Assembly (NCBI GenBank): GCA_949299545.1
Contig: CASGAM010000017.1
Location: forward strand, 1-64,000
Direction: 5' to 3'
Origin: an uncultured Prevotellaceae bacterium
GTDB lineage: Bacteria > Bacteroidota > Bacteroidia > Bacteroidales > Bacteroidaceae
DNA: 64,000 bases
This document shows, one piece after another, positions 1-8,717 of the stretch. Each line of letters starts with the position of its first letter. Position 1 is the first letter of the stretch. The notes beneath the pieces were generated by a model, which was not told where the DNA came from, ran no database searches, and saw only the letters and a list, made by a program, of their open reading frames with translations. The position numbers and the translations under genes were made by a program.

Positions 1-795
1 ATCAATGAACGCCAACCCTGTGAACGCTGCAAAGATGAAGACATCACGCACGATTCGGATGCGCTCCAATGGAAAGTCCTTATGATAGATGGTCAATAAT
101 TCATCCATCGTCAGAAACTCACGCACAACCTCCTTCTCATGGAACTTGATGCCGACAAACGGGTCTTTGGTAATCCATTCATTGGCTAATGCCAGATTGG
201 TGATTTTCTTCAGGCATTTCATATAGCGGATAACGGTATTCTGTTTGCAGGACTTTTCCGTTTTGAGATAGAACTCAAAGGCACGAACCAACTCACCGTT
301 GATTTCCGTCAGCGGTAAATCCTCCTTCCCGTATTTCTGCTTGATGAGTTCTGCGAGATAGCGTTTGCAGCTTTCATAACGGCGGACGGTAATCAGTGCA
401 TAGTCTTTGCCGACAAGCGCACGGCATTGGTCATTGTGCTCCTGCATCGTACCGATGAGAGTACGGACTGCTTCCGGCTCTTTGTCCTGCCCGAAGAATT
501 TTTCCTGCAACAGACGTGCGGTAATGGGTTGCCGCTGTTCCTCCAATTCATTGAAGATTTGGTGGAGCTTGATTTTTGCATTTTCGATATAGGCGTTCAG
601 GTCGCACGCCTTGCGGCTTTTTCCGCGAGCGCATTCCTTTGCCTGATTCCACGAAGCAGGGTCGATGCTCTTGCGGATGTTGGTTTCCACTCGCGCACCG
701 TTCACAGTGATGCGCATACACACGGAGGCTTCTCCGTTTTTCAACAGTTTGGCTTTCTTGATGAAGAAAAGCACATTGAACAAGTTTCTTTTCAT
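1..795 (-). CDS. Tyrosine recombinase / integrase, 3' part beyond the window
   Basis: The reading frame is open from an ATG at 795 to the window edge (265 codons, no stop), so the C-terminal catalytic part is missing. The visible part starts MKRNLFNVLFFIKKAKLL, typical of the arm-binding N-terminus of Bacteroidetes integrases. It continues through a SAM-like core-binding domain (about residues 100-200, with YGKEDLPLTEINGELV and KTEKSCKQNTVIRYMKCLKK) and ends at RDVFIFAAFTGLAFID, which matches the start of the catalytic domain around its first Arg region. Integrases of this family move conjugative or mobilizable elements by site-specific recombination. It lies beside the 3' end of tRNA-Phe, a usual target. 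Family assignment is firm; the element's type cannot be seen. Confidence 0.88.
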   Translation of the reverse strand, partial: MKRNLFNVLFFIKKAKLLKNGEASVCMRITVNGARVETNIRKSIDPASWNQAKECARGKSRKACDLNAYIENAKIKLHQIFNELEEQRQPITARLLQEKFFGQDKEPEAVRTLIGTMQEHNDQCRALVGKDYALITVRRYESCKRYLAELIKQKYGKEDLPLTEINGELVRAFEFYLKTEKSCKQNTVIRYMKCLKKITNLALANEWITKDPFVGIKFHEKEVVREFLTMDELLTIYHKDFPLERIRIVRDVFIFAAFTGLAFID

Positions 796-1040
796 TTTTT
801 CCTACAGTTTTTAGTGGGACAAAATTAGGAAACCATCCGCGTTTTCTTGATACGCAAAACATTGCAAATCAGTGAGAAAGAATCCGATTCGGTGGAGATT
901 TCAGTTCCACCTTTTCCGCTCCACCTTTTGGAACACCGGACGCGGTCATATTCCGCACTTTTTTGCGTCTTAGGAGAAAACAAAAACTCCCGATTTCGCT
1001 TGAAAATCAGGAGTTTACTACTATTTGCTTTTCTTCAAAG
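796..1040. other. Probable integration-site region between integrase and tRNA-Phe
   Basis: No gene is seen here. It holds the tRNA terminator (981-1016) and, nearer the integrase, a direct repeat TCCACCTTTT at 906-915 and 920-929, 14 bases apart. A nearby GGTGGA (891-896) can pair with TCCACC. Short direct repeats next to an integrase gene can be arm-type binding sites, but that is inference. The att core cannot be defined without the other end of the element. Confidence 0.35.
981..1016 (-). terminator. Intrinsic terminator of tRNA-Phe
   Basis: AAACTCC (984-990) pairs with GGAGTTT (1010-1016), with further pairing inside. On the minus strand the hairpin is followed by TTTTTGTTTT. It lies just past the 3' end of the tRNA. 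Confidence 0.8.
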
Positions 1041-1113
1041 TGGTGCCACCAGGAATCGAACCGGGGACACAAGGATTTTCAGTCCTTTGCTCTACCAACT
1101 GAGCTATGGCACC
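1041..1113 (-). tRNA. tRNA-Phe (anticodon GAA)
   Basis: This is a 73-nt cloverleaf: acceptor stem GGTGCCA/TGGCACC, D arm GCTC-AGTTGGTA-GAGC, anticodon stem AAGGA/TCCTT with loop CTGAAAA (anticodon GAA), T arm CCCGG-TTCGATT-CCTGG and discriminator A. The 3' CCA is not encoded. It has its own promoter and terminator, and its 3' end faces the integrase. Confidence 0.97.
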
Positions 1114-1130
1114 ATCTCTTTTTGCGAGTG

Positions 1131-1161
1131 CAAAGATAATATTTTTTATAAAACCAAACAA
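1131..1161 (-). promoter_or_regulatory. Promoter of tRNA-Phe
   Basis: On the minus strand a TTG element (1161-1159) and TATCTTTG (1138-1131) are 20 nt apart, matching the Bacteroidetes -33/-7 consensus. The -7 box lies 17 bases from the tRNA 5' end. Confidence 0.7.
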
Positions 1162-1217
1162 ATTTTCAGTACTATTTTTAATTTATATAAATGTAAATAT
1201 ACTCTTAACGGCCATCA

Positions 1218-2270
1218 TCATTTAAGAGGATTCCATCCTTGTGCCTTCAACTCAAACTCATTACCATCCCTACAAACAAGCACACAACCCAAGTCTGCTT
1301 TAGTGATATGCCCAATCATTTTCACGCCCTCTATATGACAAACCTTCTCATAATCGGCAATAGGCACTGTAAAAAGCAACTCGTAATCTTCTCCACCATT
1401 CAATGCACACGTCGTCACATTCATATTAAGTTCTTCTGCCATAACAGCCGTTTGGTAATCCAATGGGATGTGTTCCTCGTAAATCCTACACCCTACCCCA
1501 CTTTGGGTGCAGATATGCAGTAGCTCCGAACTTAAACCATCTGAAATATCCATCATGGCTGTAGGTTTAATGCTAGCTTTAGCCAACGCCTCCACAATAT
1601 CTCTGCGTGCCTCCGGTTTCAACTGACGCTCCAACAAATATTCCTTCCCACTAAAGTCCGGTTGGGCTGCCTCAGCAGACTCCTTCATCTGTTGGTTGAA
1701 AACAGTTTTCTCACGTTCTAACAGTTGAAGTCCCATATAAGCTGCACCAAGATCTCCGCTGACACAAATCAAATCGGTCTCCTTAGCACCATTACGATAA
1801 ACCACCTGACGTTTATCTGCCTCACCGATACAAGTTATACTGATAGCCAATCCTGTAAGCGATGGTGTAGTATCGCCACCAACAATATCAACACCATGTG
1901 CCTCACATGCCATCCGCAAGCCGTCATAAAAGTCTTCCATGTCTTCAACACAAAAACGTTTACTTAAAGCAATAGAAACGACTAACTGTTTCGGCATCCC
2001 GTTCATGGCGTAAACATCAGAGAAGTTTACCATTGCAGACTTATAACCGAGATGTTTCATCGGCACATACGTCAAATCAAAATGAATGCCTTCCAGCAGC
2101 AAATCATTGGTCACCAATATTTGCTTCCCCTCGGGATACTCCAATACAGCACAATCATCACCCACACCATATTTAGTAGAATCGTTCGTAAGTTTAAGAT
2201 GATCTGTCAGGTGTTTTATAAGTCCAAACTCTCCCAATGTTGAGATTTCTGTCCTGTTTCTTTCTTGCAT
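1218..2270 (-). CDS. thiL: Thiamine-monophosphate kinase
   Basis: The product is 350 aa, the normal length for ThiL, which phosphorylates thiamine monophosphate to the active cofactor thiamine diphosphate using ATP in the cytosol. Conserved motifs are visible: GVGDDCAVL near residue 36 (Mg binding), the AMVNFSDVYAMNG segment, VGGDTT, VSGDLGAAYMGLQ, MDISDGLSSEL and NGGEDYELLF. It is the last gene of the sppA-lpxK-punA-thiL operon, starting 4 bases after the punA stop, so it is probably co-transcribed from the sppA promoter. Nothing is unusual. Confidence 0.95.
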   Translation of the reverse strand: MQERNRTEISTLGEFGLIKHLTDHLKLTNDSTKYGVGDDCAVLEYPEGKQILVTNDLLLEGIHFDLTYVPMKHLGYKSAMVNFSDVYAMNGMPKQLVVSIALSKRFCVEDMEDFYDGLRMACEAHGVDIVGGDTTPSLTGLAISITCIGEADKRQVVYRNGAKETDLICVSGDLGAAYMGLQLLEREKTVFNQQMKESAEAAQPDFSGKEYLLERQLKPEARRDIVEALAKASIKPTAMMDISDGLSSELLHICTQSGVGCRIYEEHIPLDYQTAVMAEELNMNVTTCALNGGEDYELLFTVPIADYEKVCHIEGVKMIGHITKADLGCVLVCRDGNEFELKAQGWNPLK

Positions 2271-2274
2271 AATC

Positions 2275-3084
2275 TTATACTCTTTTAATCATTTCACGCA
2301 TGATCTCAGCCATCAGCGGCTGTACCTCATCGGCAGCTTTCTGGACTTCTTCATGACTTACTTGCACTATTTTCCCTTCAATACCGAGATCTGTTATCAC
2401 ACTGATACCAAAACACCGCATACCGCAGTGGTTCGCAACAATAATCTCCGGCACTGTCGACATTCCCACTGCATCAGCGCCCCACAGACGATACATTCTG
2501 TATTCCGCAGGCGTTTCATAGGTAGGCCCTTGTGTTGCCAAATAAACGCCTTTATGAATTGTTATCCGTTTTTCAACTGCTACCTGTTCCGCCAAAGCTA
2601 TCAACTCAGGGTCATATGCCTTGTGCATATCCAGGAATCGTGGTCCCTGCGGATTATTTTTTCCACGCAACGGATTGTCGGGTAACGCATTAATATGGTC
2701 GGTAATAATCATAAGGTCGCCTACTTCAAAACGAGGATTAGTGCCACCCGCTGCATTGCTCACAAACAGTGTCTTTACCCCCAATTCGTGCATCACCCTT
2801 ATAGGGAAAGTGACTTCTTGCATGGAATAACCTTCATAATAATGGAATCGGCCTTCCATTGCCAGCACATCTTTTCCTCCCAACCTACCAAACAACAAGC
2901 GACCATTATGCCCTTCAACAGTTGAAACCGGAAAATTGGGAATATCCTGATACGCCACTTCATATACCGTTTCAATCTCTGACGCCAAGCGCCCCAATCC
3001 TGTTCCCAAAATAATGGCAGTGGAAGGAACAGACTCAACTTTAGATTTTATCCACGTTGCAGTTTCTTTTATTTTCGCTAACAT
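2275..3084 (-). CDS. punA: Purine nucleoside phosphorylase (trimeric type)
   Basis: The product is 269 aa and cleaves purine nucleosides with phosphate to the free base and ribose-1-phosphate in purine salvage. Family signatures are clear: ILGTGLGRLA (phosphate loop), VEGHNGRLLFG, the SNAAGGTNPRFEVGDLM segment, the TQGPTYETPAEYRMY stretch, and GMSTVPEIIVANHCGM. Length and motifs match class I (PNP/MTAP) enzymes. Its start overlaps the end of lpxK by 44 bp in another frame, which suggests coupled translation; a later start would lose the conserved N-terminal helix. Substrate range (guanosine/inosine) is inferred from the family. Confidence 0.94.
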   Translation of the reverse strand: MLAKIKETATWIKSKVESVPSTAIILGTGLGRLASEIETVYEVAYQDIPNFPVSTVEGHNGRLLFGRLGGKDVLAMEGRFHYYEGYSMQEVTFPIRVMHELGVKTLFVSNAAGGTNPRFEVGDLMIITDHINALPDNPLRGKNNPQGPRFLDMHKAYDPELIALAEQVAVEKRITIHKGVYLATQGPTYETPAEYRMYRLWGADAVGMSTVPEIIVANHCGMRCFGISVITDLGIEGKIVQVSHEEVQKAADEVQPLMAEIMREMIKRV

Positions 3085-4144
3085 ATCTCAATATTTTTTC
3101 ATTAAACGAATCCTGCCGCCCCTGCATAATTTTTACTTCAACCGGAAGTACATACAAACTTGCGCGTACTTCGGGCGACAGTCCTTTAAGCATCTGTAGT
3201 CTTACAGCATCTTTCTCGGTCGTCACTATCATCTTTGGCGAGGGCAGAGAAGCAAACTTCTCATTGATTTGCCGGACATCTTTTGATGAGAAGTAATGAT
3301 GGTCAGCAAACGCTATAGACGTCAAGTTAGAAGTGTACCTTTGCAAATCCATCTTCATCTGTTCAGGCATGGCAATCCCCGTAAGAAGTAGGATATTTTC
3401 TTCGGGAAGCAAAGTATCAAGTCTGCGCTTCACAGCAGTACCGAAAAGAGGCACCATACTCTTATAAGAAAAGGTAGAAAAATAAAGACGCTGATAAGGG
3501 AACAGATTCAAAGCCTTTGTGATAACCCTGTAACCCATCGGTGTTATATCGTGCGGACACTTTGTTACGATCACAATGTTAGCTCTGTCTTTCCCTTCTT
3601 TCGGCTCGCGCAAACGACCAGCAGGCAGAAGTTTATCATCCATTATAAGGCGATGATAGTCAACCAACAGAATGTTGAGACCGGGGTTCACATAACGATG
3701 CTGATAAGCATCATCCAATATCACGACATCAAGTCCCGGTGCCACATTCGCTTTGCACAACTGTTCTATCCCATTCCGGCGATCCTTATCAACCGCCACA
3801 AAAATATCGGGAAACTTTTGCTTCATTTGGTATGCCTCGTCGCCTATTTGTTTCATTCCTGTTCGCTCTCCAGCCAACAAAAAACCGGAAGTTTTACGCT
3901 TGTAACCACGACTTAACACTGCGACTTTGTAATGGTCACGCAACAAGTTTACGATATATTCCGTATGAGGAGTCTTACCCGTCCCACCGACAGTAATGTT
4001 CCCCACGGCAATGACCGGGAAGTCATATCGTTTAGACTTCAACAATCCGAGGTCGAAGAGCTGATTACGCAACCTCACCCCCAAACCATATAGCCAAGAA
4101 AAAGGCAAAAGCCATTCATTAATTTTAATCAGGTCGCCTTCCAT
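3041..4144 (-). CDS. lpxK: Tetraacyldisaccharide 4'-kinase
   Basis: The product is 367 aa. LpxK phosphorylates the 4' position of the lipid A disaccharide at the inner membrane, a late step of lipid A synthesis. The N-terminus (LLPFSWLYGLGVRLRNQLFD) is the membrane-associated helix; the Walker A-like loop follows at about residues 47-61 (VGNITVGGTGKTPHTEY). The motifs LSRGYKR, GDEAYQMKQK and LDDAYQHRYV are characteristic. It lies 4 bases after sppA and overlaps punA by 44 bp. The gene looks intact. Confidence 0.95.
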   Translation of the reverse strand: MEGDLIKINEWLLPFSWLYGLGVRLRNQLFDLGLLKSKRYDFPVIAVGNITVGGTGKTPHTEYIVNLLRDHYKVAVLSRGYKRKTSGFLLAGERTGMKQIGDEAYQMKQKFPDIFVAVDKDRRNGIEQLCKANVAPGLDVVILDDAYQHRYVNPGLNILLVDYHRLIMDDKLLPAGRLREPKEGKDRANIVIVTKCPHDITPMGYRVITKALNLFPYQRLYFSTFSYKSMVPLFGTAVKRRLDTLLPEENILLLTGIAMPEQMKMDLQRYTSNLTSIAFADHHYFSSKDVRQINEKFASLPSPKMIVTTEKDAVRLQMLKGLSPEVRASLYVLPVEVKIMQGRQDSFNEKILRYVSENKRNCNVDKI

Positions 4145-4148
4145 TCGT

Positions 4149-5909
4149 TCAATTCCAGTTTATCAAATTTATCGAGTACGGAATTCGCGCCTGTAACTGT
4201 CCTGTTTGGGCAATAACAGACACATCGCGTAATATCCGTCCAAGACCCGGCACGGTTCTTTGCAGAGATACATCAAAATAGTGTTTGGCCGGCTCATCAA
4301 ACAACTCCATATACCATGGTGCCGGCTGGGGATATGTTACAATACCGCATGTGGAGACACCCCCCAACTGTCGGGCTTTGCCAATAGCATCTTGCAACGT
4401 TCCTGCTTCATCAACTAAACCATTTCGCAAAGCCTGCGCCCCTGTCCAGACACGCCCCTGTGCCAATTCCTCAACCGACGCCTCGGACAGGCCGCGTCCT
4501 TCAGCTACACGTTTTAGAAATAAATGGTAGCCTCGTCTGATATAGCTCTGCATCATCGCGGCCTCATCAGGATCAAATGGTCTCGCAACCGTACCAAAAT
4601 CTGCACGACGGTTTGTCTTGACCACATCAAAGCTTAAACCCAATTTCTCATCCAACAAACGGCTGCCATCAGGAACAACACCAAAGATGCCAATACTGCC
4701 GGTCAAGGTCATAGGCAAAGCATATACATAATTGGCCGCCGAAGCAAAATAATATGCCCCTGAGGCTGCCATTCCGCCCATAGACACCACAACAGGTTTT
4801 TCACGGCTGAGCAACTTCACTTCACGCCAAATCTGTTCGGAAGCATAAGCACTGCCCCCACCGGAATTAACACGTAATACTACTGCCTTGACCGTCCGGT
4901 CATTACGTAACATCTTCAAGTCTGCACACATTTTCCCAGCATCAATCACCTCGTCCGCCAATAAATCATCGCTACGCTCCACTATGTCACCATAAGCATA
5001 GTATACCGCGATTTTTTCCTTGTGAGATACCGGTTTTTGCAGAAGATTCCAATCTTCCACCGAAACAAGCTGCCGGCTGTCGGGATGCCCTCTTTGAATG
5101 TACGCCTGCACGCCATCTAAATAAGATAACGTATCAACCAATCCTTTTTCCAACAATTCCTCTCCCGAAGCCAGTGTCAACATACTATCTGCGTAGGCGT
5201 CCAAAGTTTCTGCCGTCAAATGTCTGGAGTCTGATACATCATCCAATATCCGTCCCCATATATCATGCAAGTAAGAAGAAACCTGACGCCTGTTTTCCTC
5301 ACTCATCTCTGTTTGCGTAAAAGGCTCCACTGCAGATTTGTAGGCACCAACCTTAAAAACTTGCATCTTAACCCCTATTTTCTCTAATAAACCTTTATAG
5401 AAAACAGGCTGCGCTGCCAATCCACACCATTCAACAGAACCTAGCGGATTCAGCATGATACAGTCAGCTACAGAACAGAGATAATAACAATTCTGGGAAT
5501 ACCTGTCACCATAAGACACTATAAATTTCCCACCTGATTTAAAATCGGCCAGTGCATCCCTTAATTCTTCTGTCATAGCAGGCGACGCAACTTCAAAATT
5601 ACCCGCCTCCAGATAAATTCCGGCAATGTCGGAACTTTGCTTTGCTGTTTTGATAGCCTCAAGCATCGGCTTTAAACCGACAGTTGTGAAATTGTCTCCC
5701 AACAGTTCTGAAAAAGAATCCTGTTCGGTATCTTCAACCAGAATGCCATCTAAACGGATATGCAAAACGGCACCGGGGCGAACAGGTTCAGCCACCGTAC
5801 CGTCTGACATTACACCTGCGACAAGTGCAATAACGAAACCTATCAAGACAAAAGCGAATAACACAAGCCCCGCCAACACCGCCAAGATATTTCTTACAAA
5901 ATCCTTCAT
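4149..5909 (-). CDS. sppA: Signal peptide peptidase SppA, 67K type (protease IV)
   Basis: The product is 586 aa, the long duplicated form of family S49. An N-terminal membrane anchor (about residues 8-32) precedes two homologous domains. The catalytic dyad is visible: Lys191 in VGAYKSAVEPF in the first domain and Ser383 in GGMAASGAYYFAS in the second, as in E. coli SppA. These enzymes cut leftover signal peptides in the membrane. It is the first gene of the operon with lpxK, punA and thiL. Confidence 0.95.
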   Translation of the reverse strand: MKDFVRNILAVLAGLVLFAFVLIGFVIALVAGVMSDGTVAEPVRPGAVLHIRLDGILVEDTEQDSFSELLGDNFTTVGLKPMLEAIKTAKQSSDIAGIYLEAGNFEVASPAMTEELRDALADFKSGGKFIVSYGDRYSQNCYYLCSVADCIMLNPLGSVEWCGLAAQPVFYKGLLEKIGVKMQVFKVGAYKSAVEPFTQTEMSEENRRQVSSYLHDIWGRILDDVSDSRHLTAETLDAYADSMLTLASGEELLEKGLVDTLSYLDGVQAYIQRGHPDSRQLVSVEDWNLLQKPVSHKEKIAVYYAYGDIVERSDDLLADEVIDAGKMCADLKMLRNDRTVKAVVLRVNSGGGSAYASEQIWREVKLLSREKPVVVSMGGMAASGAYYFASAANYVYALPMTLTGSIGIFGVVPDGSRLLDEKLGLSFDVVKTNRRADFGTVARPFDPDEAAMMQSYIRRGYHLFLKRVAEGRGLSEASVEELAQGRVWTGAQALRNGLVDEAGTLQDAIGKARQLGGVSTCGIVTYPQPAPWYMELFDEPAKHYFDVSLQRTVPGLGRILRDVSVIAQTGQLQARIPYSINLINWN

Positions 5910-5937
5910 CAGTTTCCTATTGATAACAGCAATGATG

Positions 5938-5945
5938 CAAAAATA
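5938..5945 (-). promoter_or_regulatory. Probable -7 element of the sppA operon promoter
   Basis: On the minus strand TATTTTTG matches TAnnTTTG, 28 bases before the sppA start. The matching -33 element is poor (a T-rich stretch only), so support is moderate. Confidence 0.5.
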
Positions 5946-6101
5946 GTTTTTTTACACCCATAAAACAAGCCTATTATGCTATCCTGCCAAACAAATGGAA
6001 CGTGTTTTAGTTATTTTTTGCAAAAAAAACCACCTCACAGCGCAAAAAGCCAATAAAACAACAAAAAGAACGTTCTAAAAAAAGATAAAACACCAAAAAA
6101 C

Positions 6102-6133
6102 TTGTTCTTGTAAACAGAAAACGTTTATCTTTG
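6102..6133 (+). promoter_or_regulatory. Promoter of the coiled-coil protein gene
   Basis: TTGTT at 6102-6106 and TATCTTTG at 6126-6133 are 19 bases apart, a good Bacteroidetes -33/-7 pair, 30 bases before the ATG at 6164. The rest of the 5946-6101 gap shows nothing. Confidence 0.75.
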
Positions 6134-6163
6134 CATCGGTCAAAAAAGACACAATTATATTTT

Positions 6164-7045
6164 ATGGAGAAAAAGAAATCTATCATTATCGCGTCAGTTT
6201 TGGGAGCAATCATTCTTATTGGCGGTTTCGGTTATTTATATTACCGGTTGTTGCAAACAAACGCCCAAAACGAGGAAATGCTTAAACTGGCAGAAATGGA
6301 CAAAATGGAAATGGAAAACGAGTATGCCCAGTTCGCGCGCCAATACAGCGAAATGAAAACCCAGATAAACAACGACTCACTCATCGCACAATTAGACAAG
6401 GAACAACAACGCACGGAAGAACTGTTGGCCGAACTGAAAAGAGTAAAATCAAGCGATGCAGCTGAAATATCACGACTGAAAAAAGAACTGGCAACGGTAC
6501 GCGCCATCATGAGAAGCTACATCTACGAAATAGATTCACTCAACCGTTTAAACCAGGAATTGATGAATGAGAACAGGCAAGTTAAAGCACGCTATACTGA
6601 GGCCACCCAAACAATTACGAACCTGACAAACGAAAAAGAGACATTGAGTGACAAAGTGGCTATCGCATCACAGTTGGACGCGACCTCCATATCTGTTGTA
6701 GGAGAAAACAAACGGGGGCGTAAAGCCAGAAAAATAAAAGATGTCAAACAATTTGTCATCAGTTTTATCATCGCGAAAAACATTACGGCACCAACAGGTA
6801 ACAAGAGCATCTACGTGCGTATCACGAAACCAACCAACGAAGTTCTGACAAAAGGCGGAACATTCGAGTATGAAAACAGGATGCTGGAGTATTCCATCAA
6901 AAAAGACATTGAATATAACGGAGAAGAAATCCCCGTTACTGTATATTGGGAAGTCAACGAGTTTCTCAGTGCAGGAACCTATCGTGTAAGCATATTCGCA
7001 GATGGTAACAATATCGGTAACAGCACGTTTACATACGATAAATAA
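6164..7045 (+). CDS. Membrane-anchored coiled-coil protein of unknown function
   Basis: The product is 293 aa from the ATG at 6164 (MEKKKSIIIASVLG). An in-frame ATG at 6131 would start inside the -7 promoter box and adds a poor N-terminus. There is one membrane helix (about residues 6-26), then a heptad-rich coiled coil to about residue 165, rich in Glu, Lys and Leu, then a C-terminal globular, probably beta-sandwich domain (KQFVISFIIAKNITAPTGNK to the end). The family recurs in Bacteroidales and I do not know a function. It is monocistronic, and an inverted repeat follows it at 7110-7145. Confidence 0.8.
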   Translation: MEKKKSIIIASVLGAIILIGGFGYLYYRLLQTNAQNEEMLKLAEMDKMEMENEYAQFARQYSEMKTQINNDSLIAQLDKEQQRTEELLAELKRVKSSDAAEISRLKKELATVRAIMRSYIYEIDSLNRLNQELMNENRQVKARYTEATQTITNLTNEKETLSDKVAIASQLDATSISVVGENKRGRKARKIKDVKQFVISFIIAKNITAPTGNKSIYVRITKPTNEVLTKGGTFEYENRMLEYSIKKDIEYNGEEIPVTVYWEVNEFLSAGTYRVSIFADGNNIGNSTFTYDK

Positions 7046-7109
7046 GCCTGTAGTAAAAAACTGCATAATAAATAGCGAAGCAAAGACAATATTTCATAAA
7101 ACCACATAC

Positions 7110-7145
7110 AAAATAGGTTAAATATTTTGATGTTTAACCTATTTT
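7110..7145. repeat. 13-bp perfect inverted repeat over the efflux-operon promoter
   Basis: AAAATAGGTTAAA (7110-7122) and TTTAACCTATTTT (7133-7145) are exact inverted copies with a 10-base spacer. The spacer holds the -33 box of the next operon. It may be a terminator for the upstream gene, an operator, or both. Confidence 0.7.
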
Positions 7146-7157
7146 CTTTTACCTTTG
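7125..7157 (+). promoter_or_regulatory. Promoter of the TolC-HlyD-permease operon
   Basis: TTTTG at 7125-7129 and TACCTTTG at 7150-7157 are 20 bases apart, matching the Bacteroidetes consensus, 31 bases before the ATG at 7189. Confidence 0.75.
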
Positions 7158-7188
7158 TCGTTGTCTATGCAACAATAGTTTTTTTATT

Positions 7189-8688
7189 ATGTACTCACAA
7201 ACAAACCTAAGGAAAAGGCCTGTAGGAATCGCAATCTTTTTAAGCCTATCCATCTTGGCCAATGCACAAAGTGAACAACTTTGTTTAGACAGTTGCCGAG
7301 CGTTGGCTGTCCGGAACAATAAAGCACTACGCATTACTCAGGAAGGAATAGAAAAAGCCCGCTATGAACGTAAAGCCGCTTTCACGAAGTTCCTCCCCGG
7401 CATCTCGGCAACAGGAACCTATATGCACTTTAGCGATGAGCTTTCCTTACTCAATGACAATCAAAAGAATTCATTGGGACAGATGGGAACAAATGTACAA
7501 AACGGACTGATGCAGGGTCTGACACCCATCATGCAAAATAATCCGCAATTAGCACCAATCATACAACAAATTGTACAGAGTGGTGGGTTAAACAGTATTT
7601 CTGAGGCTCTCAATCAAATAGGCCAGGAATTAACGAACGCCTTCCGCACGGATACACGAAATGTATGGGCGGGTACCGTCATGTTCACCCAACCGCTTTA
7701 CATGGGTGGAAAAATAAGGGCTTACCACAATATTACAAAAGCCAATGAAAAGCTGGCTGCGAACCAACAAGAAACTCAACTGCAGGAAACCATTCTGCAA
7801 ACAGATGAGGCCTATTGGACCACCGTATCTCTCAGCCACAAGAAAAAATTGGCTGAAAGCTACCTTAAACTGCTTACCCAATTAGACAATGACATGGAAA
7901 AACTGATACGGGAAGGGCTTGCCACCAAAGCAGACGGGCTGACGGTCAAGGTGAAACACAACGAAGCGGAAATAACGCTCGCCAAAGTTAAAAACGGCTA
8001 TACGCTTTCCAAAATGCTCCTTTGCCAATTATGCGGCATAGACCTTGACTCCGACATCCAACTTGAGGACGAAAACCGCCAAGATATAGAAACGGTACTT
8101 ATATCTCAAAACAACGCCGTTGAACAGGCCATGAACAACAGACCTGAACTGAAAAGCCTGGAATTAGCTCAAAGCATGTACAAAAACAAAGTTAACATAG
8201 CTCGTTCTGAGATTCTTCCGTCACTGGCGCTTACCGGTGGCTACATGATTTCAAATCCGGCTCTTTTAAACGGATTTGAAAACAAATTTAAAGGCATGTG
8301 GAACATAGGCGTTGTGCTGCAAATACCTATTTGCAACTGGGGAGGAGGAATCTATAAGGTTAAAGCTGCCCGCGCTGATGCACGCATCTCAACTCTTCAT
8401 CTCAGCGAAACGCAAGAAAAAATAGAGTTACAAGTCACCCAAAGCCAATTCAAAATCGAAGAAGCACAAAAAAGACTTGCCATGGCCATGAAAAACATGG
8501 AAAAAGCTGAAGAAAACATGGATTACGCCAATAAAGGTTTCAGAGAAGGCGTCATTGCAGCCACCAATGTCATGGAAGCACAAACAGCGTGGCTCGCGGC
8601 TGAATCTGAAAAGATTGACGCACAAATTGATTTGCTGATAGCTCAAAGCTACCTCATGAGAGCTACCGGAACCCTTTCATTACAATAA
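7189..8688 (+). CDS. TolC-like outer membrane efflux protein
   Basis: The product is 499 aa. A signal peptide ending near residue 26 (ILANAQ) is followed by the two repeated OEP halves: LDSCRALAVRNNKALRITQE at the start, a long helical hairpin rich in Gln and Asn in the middle, LPSLALTGGYMISNP at the start of the second half, and a final helix with GFREGVIAATNVMEAQTAW. TolC-family trimers form the outer-membrane duct of tripartite exporters. It heads an operon with a membrane-fusion protein and two ABC-2 permeases, which fixes its role as the exit duct. The substrate is unknown. Confidence 0.93.
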   Translation: MYSQTNLRKRPVGIAIFLSLSILANAQSEQLCLDSCRALAVRNNKALRITQEGIEKARYERKAAFTKFLPGISATGTYMHFSDELSLLNDNQKNSLGQMGTNVQNGLMQGLTPIMQNNPQLAPIIQQIVQSGGLNSISEALNQIGQELTNAFRTDTRNVWAGTVMFTQPLYMGGKIRAYHNITKANEKLAANQQETQLQETILQTDEAYWTTVSLSHKKKLAESYLKLLTQLDNDMEKLIREGLATKADGLTVKVKHNEAEITLAKVKNGYTLSKMLLCQLCGIDLDSDIQLEDENRQDIETVLISQNNAVEQAMNNRPELKSLELAQSMYKNKVNIARSEILPSLALTGGYMISNPALLNGFENKFKGMWNIGVVLQIPICNWGGGIYKVKAARADARISTLHLSETQEKIELQVTQSQFKIEEAQKRLAMAMKNMEKAEENMDYANKGFREGVIAATNVMEAQTAWLAAESEKIDAQIDLLIAQSYLMRATGTLSLQ

Positions 8689-8717
8689 ATTAAAAACATT
8701 AAAACCACTATTATAAT

